Origin: BOG-931 sp963781725
GTDB taxonomy: Bacteria > Pseudomonadota > Alphaproteobacteria > Rhizobiales > Xanthobacteraceae
NCBI GenBank assembly: GCA_963781725.1
Contig: CAWAGV010000002.1
Location: 2,914,001-2,978,000, forward strand
Reading direction: 5' to 3'
DNA length: 64,000 nt
Shown here: in pieces, positions 16,957 through 25,408 of the stretch
Position numbering within the stretch: the first letter of the stretch is position 1
How the letters are laid out: the number at the start of each line of letters is the position of its first letter
Notes under the pieces: model-generated
What the model saw: only the letters and a program-made list of their open reading frames with translations
Database searches by the model: none
Told to the model about the DNA's origin: nothing
Translations under genes and position numbers: made by a program

Positions 16957-18357
16957 TTGACGACCTTTCAGGAATTCAAGCTCGACAACGCCATCCTCCG
17001 CTCACTCGCCGAGGAAAAATACGAAACCCCAACTCCGATCCAGCAACAGACAATTCCGATCTTGATGGCGGGCCGCGACGTCATCGGCATTGCCCAGACC
17101 GGCACCGGCAAGACCGCGGCCTTCGCGCTGCCGATCCTTCACCAGCTTGCCGCCAATCCGCGACAGCCGGAGCGCAAAAGCTGCCGCGTGCTGGTGCTCA
17201 GCCCGACGCGCGAACTATCCGGCCAAATCCTCGACAGCTTCCGCGCTTATGGGCGTCATCTCCGGCTGCGCTCGGCGCTGGCCATCGGCGGCGTATCGAT
17301 GGGCGCTCAGGTTCGCGCGCTGCTTAACGGCGTCGACATCCTCGTCGCCACCCCGGGCCGGCTGCTCGATCTGGTGCAGAGCAATGCGCTGCGCCTCAAC
17401 GGGGTCGAGGTCTTCGTGCTCGACGAAGCCGATCGCATGCTCGACATGGGTTTCATCAACGACATCCGCAAAGTCGTCGCCAAGCTTCCGGCGCAGCGGC
17501 AGACGCTGATGTTCTCCGCCACCATGCCGCGCGCTATCGCCGATCTTGCCGCGCATATGCTGCGCAATCCGGAACGGGTGGCGGTGACGCCGGTCGCAGC
17601 CACCGCCGACCGGGTCGAGCAGCGGATCATCCGGGTCGATCGTGCGGCAAAGCTTGCCACGCTGGTTGACGTGCTCCGCGAGGAGCCGGTCGACCGTGCG
17701 CTTGTGTTCACCCGGACCAAGCACGGCGCCGACAAAGTGGTGCGCAGCCTGCTTCGTGACGGCATCACCGCCGAGGCGATCCACGGCAACAAGTCGCAAA
17801 ACCATCGCGAGCGCGTGCTGGCCGCCTTCCGCAACGGTGCGGTCAAGACCCTGGTCGCCACCGATATCGCCGCGCGCGGCATCGACGTCGACGGCATCAG
17901 CCATGTGGTGAACTTCGACCTGCCGAACGTGCCGGAGACCTATGTGCACCGCATCGGCCGCACCGCGCGTGCCGGCGCCGAGGGTATTGCGATATCGCTG
18001 TGCGACGGCGAGGAGGTTGCCTTCCTCCGCGATATCGAGAAGCTTATCCGGATGTCGATCCCGATCACGGACCGCCGGTCCGACCAGCGGCACCCCGACC
18101 AGCCGCGCCAGCAGCAACGGCGCAGCGATGAGCCGCGTCGGGAGCAGCCAGCGGCTAATCATGCTTCTAGCCGGCCGCACAAATCTGATAAAAACCGGCA
18201 TTGGCGGCAAGGCAAACGGCAGCAGCAGAGCCGGGGCCAGCAGCAGCCGACACAGAATCACGGCGGAATCGAAACCGTTGCTTTCATGAACCGTCATGCG
18301 CCATCACATCGCGGTCGGCCGCAGCAGCGCCGGTCCGGTCAATCGAAGGGTCACTAA
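16957..18357 (+). CDS. DEAD-box ATP-dependent RNA helicase (RhlE/CsdA-like)
   Basis: RNA unwinding enzyme for ribosome assembly, mRNA decay or cold adaptation, 466 residues. All helicase motifs are present in order: Q motif 'PTPIQQQTIP', motif I AQTGTGKT, Ia PTRELSGQI, TPGRLLD, DEAD, SAT, then VFTRTKHGAD, DIAARGIDV and HRIGRTAR. The C-terminal 110 residues are a basic, Gln/Arg-rich low-complexity tail. No ATG fits the N-terminus; TTG at 16957 gives 'TTFQEFKLDNAILRSL' and is preferred over the TTG at 16933. One base separates its stop from the IF-1 start, so the pair is almost certainly cotranslated. Confidence 0.93.
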   Translation: MTTFQEFKLDNAILRSLAEEKYETPTPIQQQTIPILMAGRDVIGIAQTGTGKTAAFALPILHQLAANPRQPERKSCRVLVLSPTRELSGQILDSFRAYGRHLRLRSALAIGGVSMGAQVRALLNGVDILVATPGRLLDLVQSNALRLNGVEVFVLDEADRMLDMGFINDIRKVVAKLPAQRQTLMFSATMPRAIADLAAHMLRNPERVAVTPVAATADRVEQRIIRVDRAAKLATLVDVLREEPVDRALVFTRTKHGADKVVRSLLRDGITAEAIHGNKSQNHRERVLAAFRNGAVKTLVATDIAARGIDVDGISHVVNFDLPNVPETYVHRIGRTARAGAEGIAISLCDGEEVAFLRDIEKLIRMSIPITDRRSDQRHPDQPRQQQRRSDEPRREQPAANHASSRPHKSDKNRHWRQGKRQQQSRGQQQPTQNHGGIETVAFMNRHAPSHRGRPQQRRSGQSKGH

Positions 18358-18358
18358 G

Positions 18359-18628
18359 ATGCCGAAAGAAGAACTTCTGGAATTCGAAGGCCTCGTGCTT
18401 GAAGCGCTGCCCGACGCACGCTTTCGCGTTAAGCTCGATAACGGCCACGAACTCGTCGCTTACACGGCGGGGCGGATGAAAAAGAACCGCATCAAGACGC
18501 TGGCCGGCGACAAGGTCACCGTCGAAGTTTCGCCCTACGATCTCGAAAAAGGCCGGCTGATCTTCCGCCACAAGGACACCAACGCCGCGCCGCGGCCACA
18601 GCAGCGCAATCAGCAGTGGCGGCGCTGA
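18359..18628 (+). CDS. infA: Translation initiation factor IF-1 (paralogue with extended tail)
   Basis: OB-fold factor that occupies the 30S A site during initiation. The 89-residue product has the complete IF-1 fold: 'KEELLEFEGLVLEALPDARF', the nucleic-acid strand 'VKLDNGHELVAYTAGRMKKN', and 'GDKVTVEVSPYDLEKGRLIF'. Canonical IF-1 is about 72 residues; here a 17-residue Arg/Gln tail is added. Its position behind a DEAD-box helicase, one base downstream, is typical of the second IF-1 copy in several alphaproteobacteria, rather than the housekeeping copy. It ends eight bases before a convergent transporter gene. Confidence 0.93.
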   Translation: MPKEELLEFEGLVLEALPDARFRVKLDNGHELVAYTAGRMKKNRIKTLAGDKVTVEVSPYDLEKGRLIFRHKDTNAAPRPQQRNQQWRR

Positions 18629-18635
18629 CGCTGGC

Positions 18636-19991
18636 CTATTCGGCCGGCGCTACGCTTGCTTCGGCGTCGGCTTCCATCGCCGGCCGGGCGAAGTAGAGAA
18701 AGATCAGGAACAGCGCGCCGATCAGGCAGGGCACCGACGCGGCATAGAAAATGCCGCCGACTTTGTAGCCCAGTCCGACCAGGACGCCGGTCAGAATCGG
18801 GCCGAACACCTGGCCGACCCGGCCCATTCCCATCGCCCAGCCAATGCCGGTCGAGCGGATCGATGTCGGATACATTCCGGCAGCCACCGCGATCAGTCCG
18901 GTCCCGGTGCCGCCGACAAAGAAGCCGGCGAGGAACGAGGCGATGCTCAGCGTCGTCACCGACGATGTCGCTTGCCCGAACCAGGCGAGGCAAAGCCCGC
19001 CGAGGATAAAGCCGGGAATGAGGATGCGGAACGCGCCGATGCGGTGCACGGCCCAGCCCGACGTGGCACTGGCGATGACGCTGCCGAGATTGTTCAGGCC
19101 GATGATCAGGGCGGCGGACGACAGCGAGAAGCCGACCGAGTTGAGCACGGCCGGAGTCCAGAACGTCACCGTCACCAGAATCATGAACGCCATGAAGAAC
19201 GGCACCCAGAGCAGCACGGTCGGCACGGCGCGCCCCTCGGTGAAGAGGTGTTTGACCGGCACGCCCTGACGCGCGAGGTCGGCCGGCGCGACCAACTCGG
19301 CTCCGGCCGGCACAGCGCCCGGCATGATGCGCTCCAGCGTCCGCCACACGGCATCCTGCCGGATACCCTTGGCGAGCAGGAAGCGGATCGATTCAGGCAG
19401 CCAGATCGCAAGGATAATCGCGATGACCAGCGGCGCCACGGCGCCGATATAAAACACCGATTGCCAGCCGAATGCCGGGATGACCCAGGCGCTGGTCAGC
19501 GAACCGATCAATCCGCCGCCGGGAAAGGACGCGAACAGCACGGTGACGAAGACGTCGCGCAGCCGCTTTGGCGCAAGCTCCGCGCCCATCGCCAGAAAGG
19601 CCGGCGTGACGCCGCCGAGACCGAGGCCGGCAAAGAAGCGATACGACAGTAATTCGTTGAGCGTGGTCGATTGTGCCGTCAGGTAGCTGAACATGGCGAA
19701 AACGACGATCGCGACGATCATGAACCACTTGCGCCCGAACAGATCGGCGAGCGGCCCGAACGACAATGCGCCGAGCGCTGCGCCGAGCAGACCGGCGGAG
19801 CCGACCTGCCCGAATTGCGGCATCGGCAGATTGATCTGATGCGCGATGGCGGGTGCGGTGTAGCCGATCGCCTGGGTGTCAAAACCATCGAGCGCTGCGA
19901 CCAGCATGCAAAGGACCAGGATGCCGATCTGGAATCCGGTGACCGGATGCCGGTCAATAAGGTCGACAACGTCGACCCGGTCGGTCGCCAT
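18636..19991 (-). CDS. MFS transporter, aromatic acid:H+ symporter (AAHS) family
   Basis: Inner-membrane uptake carrier of 451 residues with twelve predicted helices. Family landmarks are the helix 1 acidic motif 'ALDGFDTQAIGYTAPAI' and the loop 2-3 motif 'FGPLADLFGRKWFM', the MFS gating sequence; helix 4-5 shows 'GLGLGGVTPAFLAMGAELAP'. PcaK/BenK/VanK-type carriers with these motifs import benzoate-like acids by proton symport. It lies at the 3' side of the methyltransferase/amidohydrolase pair on the same strand with a 101-bp gap, so its substrate could feed those enzymes, but no specific substrate can be assigned. Confidence 0.9.
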   Translation of the reverse strand: MATDRVDVVDLIDRHPVTGFQIGILVLCMLVAALDGFDTQAIGYTAPAIAHQINLPMPQFGQVGSAGLLGAALGALSFGPLADLFGRKWFMIVAIVVFAMFSYLTAQSTTLNELLSYRFFAGLGLGGVTPAFLAMGAELAPKRLRDVFVTVLFASFPGGGLIGSLTSAWVIPAFGWQSVFYIGAVAPLVIAIILAIWLPESIRFLLAKGIRQDAVWRTLERIMPGAVPAGAELVAPADLARQGVPVKHLFTEGRAVPTVLLWVPFFMAFMILVTVTFWTPAVLNSVGFSLSSAALIIGLNNLGSVIASATSGWAVHRIGAFRILIPGFILGGLCLAWFGQATSSVTTLSIASFLAGFFVGGTGTGLIAVAAGMYPTSIRSTGIGWAMGMGRVGQVFGPILTGVLVGLGYKVGGIFYAASVPCLIGALFLIFLYFARPAMEADAEASVAPAE

Positions 19992-20092
19992 GCGCTTCCC
20001 CCAAAAATTCTTCTAAGTCCCGCCCCGGGGACGTCTTATGACATGTCCACTTTTGCACACCTCACGCGCACTGGCCACACGCGCGGCCAGTT

Positions 20093-21235
20093 TTACCCGC
20101 GTAATCCCAAGGCTTTGCTCGCGAGCGCTGCGCCTTCGACGAGCGAGCGCAGCTTCGCCCATGCAATTTGCGGGTGGGATCGTCCGCCGAAGCCGCAATC
20201 GGTGCCGGCGATGACATTCTCGGCGCCGACCAGGCGCGCGTAGCGTTGCAGGCGTTGCGATACCAGTTCCGGATGCTCGACCACGTCCGTCGAATGGGTG
20301 ACGACGCCGGGAATCAGGATTTTGCCCGGCGGAAGTTTCACCTTCTCCCACACTGCGACTTCGTGCTCGTGGCGGGCATTGGCGCCTTCGATCAGGTAGG
20401 CCTGCGCTTTCACCTTGAGCACGAGATCGACGATGTGGTCGAGCTCAAGATCGAAAGCATGCGGCCCGTGCCAGCTGCCCCAGCACAAATGGTATCGCAC
20501 GCGGTCTTCCGGGATGTTGCGGAGCGAATGGTTCAGCGCGTCGATGCGCATCTCGCTTCGCGCCCGAAACGCCTTGAGCCCCATGCCGATTCCGATGCGG
20601 TCCCACAGCGCCGGCAGCCAGGCGTCGTCGACCTGCAAAATCAGTCCCGCGGCGACGATCGCTTCATACTCGACGCGCATCGCCTCGGAGAGCGCGGAGA
20701 CGTAGTCCTCGTCGTTCTTGTAGTGGCGATTGGGCCGATAGACCTCGAGGCTGGCCGCCGCGGTGGAGGTGAGGAACACATTCTCCCTGCCGGCGGCCGC
20801 GATGGTGAGATCGATTTCGGTTTTGAGCGCGGCTTGCCCGACGTAGCTGACCGGCCCGGTGCAGGCCTGAACCGGGCGCTTCTTCGCCATCTGCGCGCTC
20901 GGCGTATAGAACAGCGTGCCGCGCTCGCCGGCGTATTTGTAGAATTCGGCAAACTCTTCGCGATCCTTGCCCTGCTCGATCAGCGGCTTGCCTTGCGGCG
21001 CGTCGATCTCGGTGAAGCCGCCAAACCGGGTCTGCATATAGCGCAGCCAGTCGCCGCCTTTGGCGAACTCGCCTTCATTGACGATGTCGATGCCGGTTTC
21101 GCGCTGCCGCTTGACGATCGCGGCGACGTCCTCGGCGAGATGCGTTTCGTCGCCGACTGCCAGTCCTTTATCGGCCGACAGAAAGGGCAGGCTGCCGACG
21201 TGAGTCGTCAGTATCTTCGCAACGCTACGCTGCAT
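20093..21235 (-). CDS. MetE-like zinc methyltransferase (cobalamin-independent methionine synthase / CoM-transferase fold)
   Basis: TIM-barrel methyl- or alkyl-transferase of 380 residues, corresponding to the C-terminal half of MetE only. The four zinc ligands of MetE can be matched: His and Cys in 'RYHLCWGSWHG', Glu in 'YLIEGANARHE' and Cys in 'AGTDCGFGGR'. The N-terminus has 'TTHVGSLPF', the motif of the family. The absence of the folate-binding N-terminal half and its pairing with an amidohydrolase argue against methionine synthesis and for a catabolic thiol transfer or demethylation. Its ATG abuts the stop codon of the amidohydrolase, so the two are coupled. Confidence 0.82.
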   Translation of the reverse strand: MQRSVAKILTTHVGSLPFLSADKGLAVGDETHLAEDVAAIVKRQRETGIDIVNEGEFAKGGDWLRYMQTRFGGFTEIDAPQGKPLIEQGKDREEFAEFYKYAGERGTLFYTPSAQMAKKRPVQACTGPVSYVGQAALKTEIDLTIAAAGRENVFLTSTAAASLEVYRPNRHYKNDEDYVSALSEAMRVEYEAIVAAGLILQVDDAWLPALWDRIGIGMGLKAFRARSEMRIDALNHSLRNIPEDRVRYHLCWGSWHGPHAFDLELDHIVDLVLKVKAQAYLIEGANARHEHEVAVWEKVKLPPGKILIPGVVTHSTDVVEHPELVSQRLQRYARLVGAENVIAGTDCGFGGRSHPQIAWAKLRSLVEGAALASKALGLRG

Positions 21236-22975
21236 TTATTCCGCCGCCCGCAATCCCTCGCCGCGGCGGCCGTCGCGGACCAGCTTGCCCGGCAATGCGC
21301 CGGTGTGCACGCCGCGCTCGTAGATCTGGGTGCCGGCGACGAAAGTCGCCTCGTAGCCGTCGACTTTCTGCACGAAGCGCCGGCCGTTGGCCGGCATGTC
21401 GTGCACCAGCTCCGGTTTCTGCACCTGCAGCCGGTCGTAATCGATGATGTTGATGTCGGCGCGCAGGCCCGGCGCAAGCCGGCCGCGATCCGAGAGGCCA
21501 AAGAAGTCCGCCGTCTCGCTGGTCTGGCGTTTGATCAGCATTTCCACCGGCAGCTTCCGGCCACGGCTGCGATCACGGCTCCAGTGCGTCAGCATGTAGG
21601 TCGGCACCCCGGAATCGACGATCGACGTGCAGTGCGCGCCGCCGTCGGAGAGGCCCAGCAGGCAGGCCGGATCGTTGAGCATTTCGTAGATCGGCTCGTG
21701 GTCGCCGGTGACGTAATTGACCACCGGGAAATAGAGATACTGGCCGTCTTCGAGAATGTAGTCGTAGGCGACTTCCTCGGGCGTCCGGCCTTCGCGCGCC
21801 GCAATCGCCGCGACGCTTTTCTCCGGACCCGGCTCGTAGTCGGGCGGATTGCCCATGACGAAGAACTTGTCGAACTTCTTGGCCACCACTTGCCGGAACT
21901 GCGCAAGCTTCTCGATCTCGGCGTCCGACGGCACGTCGGCCAAAATTTCCCGCCGCACCTGCGGGTCGCGCAGCCGCCGGCGTTGCTCTTCGAGCGGCAG
22001 GCTTTCGAGTTTCTTGTAGCTCGGCCGCACCGTGAACGGATTGAGCGCGGTGCCGATTCCCATCATCACGCCGATCGGCCGGCCGGCCATCTGCGCCGTG
22101 ACCGGCAGGCCCTGCGCGCGCATCTCGTGCGTGGCCTTGATCAGGCGGCGCCAGCGCTGCGGGTCGGCGTAGCGGTCGGTGAGCAGGTACCAAACCGGGC
22201 GTCCGGTGCTCTGCGCCTGCTTGCGAATCCAGCGCAGTTCGAATTCTTCGTCGTCGAAGTCCGAGTTCATGCCGAATGCGCCGGTGCCGGTAATGCCCAG
22301 CGCCTGGCCGATGCCGAGCAGTTCATGATCGTCGGCGTCGCGCGACGGTACCAGTTCGCCGTCGGGCGTCTTGTGCGAGTCGGTGCGCGAGGTGGTGAAA
22401 CCGAACGCGCCGGAGCGCAGCGCCTCGACGGTGATGTCGCGCATTTTGGCGATGTCGTCCGCGGTCGCCGGCTCGCGGCGGAGGGCGCGGTCGCCCATCA
22501 CGTTGACGCGCACCGGAAGGTGCGCGATCTGCGCGCCGATATCGATGGCGCGGGGGCGGCGATCGAGCTCGTCCATGAACTGCGGGAACGTTTCCCATTC
22601 CCAGTTCAGGCCGGCGGCGAGCACCGGGTTGGGAATTTCCTCGACGCCTTCCATCAAATCCATCAGCGCGCCGCGATGTTCCTTCTTCACCGGCGCGAAG
22701 CCGACGCCGCAGTTGCCGAACAGCGCCGTGGTCACGCCATGCCAGCTCGACGGTGCGATCAGCGGATCCCACATCGCCTGGCCGTCGTAATGGGTGTGCA
22801 CGTCGACCCAGCCGGGGGTGACCATCAGCCCGCCGGCGTCGATCTCGCGCTTGCCGGGGCCTTGCTTGCCGCCGACCGCGGTGATGCGGCCGCCATCGAT
22901 CGCGATGTCACCGGAAAATGGTGCCTTGCCGGTGCCATCGACAATGGTACCGCCGCGAATGACGATGTCATGCAT
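21236..22975 (-). CDS. D-aminoacylase / N-acyl-D-amino-acid deacylase family amidohydrolase
   Basis: Metal-dependent amidohydrolase (family 3) of 579 residues. It begins 'HDIVIRGGTIVDGTGKAPF', the beta-sandwich start of the family, then the metal motif 'PGWVDVHTHYDGQAMWDP' near residue 60, 'LFGNCGVGFAP' and the C-terminal 'LAPGLRADINIIDYDRL'. Members hydrolyse N-acyl-D-amino acids, dihydropyrimidine-like or other amide substrates. It is the first gene of a coupled pair with the MetE-like enzyme. A 17-bp palindrome lies 38-54 bases upstream of its start, and a TetR gene precedes it on the same strand. Confidence 0.88.
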   Translation of the reverse strand: MHDIVIRGGTIVDGTGKAPFSGDIAIDGGRITAVGGKQGPGKREIDAGGLMVTPGWVDVHTHYDGQAMWDPLIAPSSWHGVTTALFGNCGVGFAPVKKEHRGALMDLMEGVEEIPNPVLAAGLNWEWETFPQFMDELDRRPRAIDIGAQIAHLPVRVNVMGDRALRREPATADDIAKMRDITVEALRSGAFGFTTSRTDSHKTPDGELVPSRDADDHELLGIGQALGITGTGAFGMNSDFDDEEFELRWIRKQAQSTGRPVWYLLTDRYADPQRWRRLIKATHEMRAQGLPVTAQMAGRPIGVMMGIGTALNPFTVRPSYKKLESLPLEEQRRRLRDPQVRREILADVPSDAEIEKLAQFRQVVAKKFDKFFVMGNPPDYEPGPEKSVAAIAAREGRTPEEVAYDYILEDGQYLYFPVVNYVTGDHEPIYEMLNDPACLLGLSDGGAHCTSIVDSGVPTYMLTHWSRDRSRGRKLPVEMLIKRQTSETADFFGLSDRGRLAPGLRADINIIDYDRLQVQKPELVHDMPANGRRFVQKVDGYEATFVAGTQIYERGVHTGALPGKLVRDGRRGEGLRAAE

Positions 22976-23012
22976 GGAGCCGCTCCTAGCTTGCGGGCTG
23001 CAAAAAATCGCA

Positions 23013-23029
23013 ATGCATCAATGATGCAT
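23013..23029 (-). promoter_or_regulatory. 17-bp palindrome upstream of amidohydrolase operon
   Basis: ATGCATCA and TGATGCAT flank a single central A, giving perfect eight-base arms. It lies between the end of the TetR gene (23075) and the amidohydrolase start (22975), in a position suited to an operator. No matching copy was seen at the RND promoter, so it need not belong to the adjacent TetR. Confidence 0.5.
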
Positions 23030-23074
23030 CCAGCCAGAAAGCGTTGCAACGCCCCGAGGCGATATTTGATGGCG

Positions 23075-23710
23075 TTATTTCGCCAGCAGTCCGTTGAGTA
23101 CGAGGTCGAGATGGGCCTCGAAATAGGCCTTCAAGTCGAGCGGTTTGCGATCGGCAAACATCATCATCCAGAGATCGACCAGCGCAATCGGCGCGATGAC
23201 GATTTGCGGCGCGTTGATGATGGATGATTTGCGGAATTCGCCGCTATCCATGCCGCGCTGGATCGCCGCGCGGAGCATTTCCAGGCAAGGCTGCAGGATT
23301 TCATCGTGGTAGCGGTCGGCAAGCTCCGGAAAACGCGGCGCTTCGGCGATCAGCATCCGCACCACCTCGCGGCGGCGGTGATCCTCGACAATGTGCTGGT
23401 ACATGAAGCTGAACTGGGCGCGCAACAGATCGGCGGTCGAGCCCTGATGGCTCTCCAGCATGCCATGCACGGTTTCGAACGTGGTCTTGGTGATCTCCCG
23501 CACCATCGAGATGAACAGATGCTCTTTGTTCTCGAAGTAGACGTAGATCGTGCCCTTGGTGACGCCGGCGCGCTCGGCAATCTGGTCGAGCGCGGTTGAG
23601 GCGTAGCCGTTGCGGGAAAATTCGGTGAAAGCGGCCTCGAGAATTTCCTGAGGGCGCTCCGCCTTGCGGCGGCGCCTGGTGTCTGGGCGCACTTCCAAGA
23701 CTTCCGTCAT
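23075..23710 (-). CDS. TetR/AcrR family transcriptional repressor
   Basis: DNA-binding regulator of 211 residues. The N-terminal TetR helix-turn-helix spans about residues 20-67 ('ILEAAFTEFSRNGYASTALD' then 'IAERAGVTKGTIYVYFENKE'); the C-terminal ligand-binding domain is of the TetR_C type seen in RND pump regulators ('HQGSTADLLRAQFSFMYQHI' region). It is divergent from the efflux operon and a 30-bp near-perfect palindrome lies in the shared promoter, so it most likely represses the pump and itself and responds to a pump substrate. Start ATG at 23710 fits; there are 90 bases to the first pump frame. Confidence 0.93.
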   Translation of the reverse strand: MTEVLEVRPDTRRRRKAERPQEILEAAFTEFSRNGYASTALDQIAERAGVTKGTIYVYFENKEHLFISMVREITKTTFETVHGMLESHQGSTADLLRAQFSFMYQHIVEDHRRREVVRMLIAEAPRFPELADRYHDEILQPCLEMLRAAIQRGMDSGEFRKSSIINAPQIVIAPIALVDLWMMMFADRKPLDLKAYFEAHLDLVLNGLLAK

Positions 23711-23745
23711 CCGCTCACATAACCGTCAACAGGTTAAGAAAGTCA

Positions 23746-23775
23746 AGTTATTGACTAACTGGATAGTAAATAACT
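23746..23775. promoter_or_regulatory. TetR-type operator at efflux promoter
   Basis: AGTTATTGACTA (23746-23757) and TAGTAAATAACT (23764-23775) are inverted repeats with 11 of 12 positions matching around a six-base centre ACTGGA. The inner core TTGACTA-N6-TAGTAAA resembles operators of TetR repressors at RND pumps, and a TTGACT -35-like box lies inside it. Binding here would block both divergent promoters. Confidence 0.7.
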
Positions 23776-23800
23776 AGGTTGGCCGGTTCAGGGTGATGCT

Positions 23801-25408
23801 GTGTTTGGGACCAGTCAGTTTTTCTATCGAAATATCTTGTTTTGCGGGGGTGTTCGCTTGTTTGGGCGAGAATCCGCCGCGTTGCTCGTTGCGTCCGCGA
23901 TCCTGTCGGCCTGTGCGGTCGGACCGGATTTCGCCGTGCCGCCGGCGCCGCCGGTAGCCGGCTACACGCCGGAAGGCCATCCGGCGGCAACGGCTTCGGC
24001 CGCTATAGCGGGCGGCGCGGGACAGACGTTCGAGATGGGGCGCGACATCCCGGGCGAGTGGTGGAAAGTCTTTCATTCCAAGGACCTCGACGGCCTGATC
24101 GCGGAAGCCTTGCAGGCCAATCCAAGCCTTCAGGCGGCGCAGGCCTCGCTGTGGCAGGCCAAGGAAAATCTGTACGCCCAGAAGGGCAAGCTGTTGCCGT
24201 CGCTCGATGCCAATGCGTCGGCGACGCGCCAGCAGTTCTCCCCGGCGGAATTTGGCGGTACCGGACCGCCGCTCATTTTCAATCTGTTCCAGGCGACGGT
24301 GAACGTTTCCTATGCGCCGGACGTGTTCGGCGGCCAACGCCGGCAGATCGAGTCGACCCAGGCGCAGGCTGATTATCAGCGCTTCCAGCTTGAAGCGACG
24401 TATCTGACGCTGACCTCCAACGTCGTGACGGCGGCCGTCCAGGAAGCCTCGTTGCGCGGCCAGATCGCAGCCACGCTCGACATCATCAAGGCGGAAACCG
24501 ATCAGCTCGACGTCGTGCGCAACCAGTTCACCGTCGGCGCCGCCGCGCGCACCGACGTCCTGACGCAGCAGTCGGAAGTGGCCAACGCCCAGGCGACGTT
24601 GCCGCCGCTGCAAAAACAGCTGGAGCAGCAGCATCACGTGCTGCTGGCGTTGATCGGCCGCTTCCCGAACGAACCGGTTCGCGAGCGCCTCACGCTGGCG
24701 TCGCTGCAATTGCCGACGCATCTGCCCGTCAGCCTGCCGTCGCAGCTCGTCGAGCAGCGGCCGGACGTGCGGGCTTCCAAATCGCAACTGCACCAGGCCA
24801 GCGCGCAGGTCGGCGTCGCCGAGGCCAACCGTCTGCCGCAATTCAATCTCACCGGCGAGTACGGCAGCGCCGCCGGTGCGGCCGCGGCATTGCTCTCGCC
24901 GAGCACGATAATCTGGAGCGCTGCGGCAAGCGGCACCCAGCCGATCTTCCACGGCTTCCAGCTTCTGCATCTGCAACACGCCGCCGAGGCCGGCTACGAC
25001 GTGGCGCTGGCGCAATACAAGAGCACGGTGCTCGGCGCGTTCCAGAACGTCGCCGATGCGTTGCGTGCGCTCCAGCTCGACGCGGCTACGCTGAAAGCGC
25101 AACGTGCGGCGCTGAGCGCGGCGTCCGATACGCTCGATCTGTCGCGCGGCCAATACAAGCTCGGCGCCATTACCTATGTGATCCTGCTCAATGCCCAGCG
25201 CAGCTACGCCCAGGCGCGCCTCGCCGTCGTGCAGGCGCAGGCCGCTCGGCTGGCCGATACCGCGGCGCTGTTTCAGGCGCTCGGCGGCGGCTGGTGGAAT
25301 CGCATCGATGTGGCCCCCAATCCGTACAGCAAAGATGACAGCGACGATCACGTCGCCGCGCCCGACACCGTGCCTGGCACGCGGGCAGCACAGGAAATCG
25401 CGCAATGA
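23801..25408 (+). CDS. RND efflux outer-membrane lipoprotein (OprM/NodT family)
   Basis: TolC-like outer-membrane channel of the tripartite pump, about 515-535 residues. A lipobox 'ILSAC' marks the lipidation cysteine, followed by 'AVGPDFAVPPAPP', typical of NodT/OprM proteins. Two outer membrane efflux repeats rich in Ala/Gln helices follow, including 'SQLVEQRPDVRASKSQLHQA', the conserved family motif. The start is uncertain: GTG 23801 gives a long leader, while TTG at 23837 or 23858 would place the hydrophobic signal closer to the N-terminus. It overlaps the adaptor gene by four bases. First gene of a three-gene pump operon under the TetR operator. Confidence 0.92.
   Translation: MFGTSQFFYRNILFCGGVRLFGRESAALLVASAILSACAVGPDFAVPPAPPVAGYTPEGHPAATASAAIAGGAGQTFEMGRDIPGEWWKVFHSKDLDGLIAEALQANPSLQAAQASLWQAKENLYAQKGKLLPSLDANASATRQQFSPAEFGGTGPPLIFNLFQATVNVSYAPDVFGGQRRQIESTQAQADYQRFQLEATYLTLTSNVVTAAVQEASLRGQIAATLDIIKAETDQLDVVRNQFTVGAAARTDVLTQQSEVANAQATLPPLQKQLEQQHHVLLALIGRFPNEPVRERLTLASLQLPTHLPVSLPSQLVEQRPDVRASKSQLHQASAQVGVAEANRLPQFNLTGEYGSAAGAAAALLSPSTIIWSAAASGTQPIFHGFQLLHLQHAAEAGYDVALAQYKSTVLGAFQNVADALRALQLDAATLKAQRAALSAASDTLDLSRGQYKLGAITYVILLNAQRSYAQARLAVVQAQAARLADTAALFQALGGGWWNRIDVAPNPYSKDDSDDHVAAPDTVPGTRAAQEIAQ

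Noticed and set aside
20168..23227. 1019-codon open frame on the plus strand
   Set aside because: It is antisense to the MetE-like, amidohydrolase and TetR genes, all of which have clear domains; the translation has no family features and is the expected mirror of GC-rich third positions.
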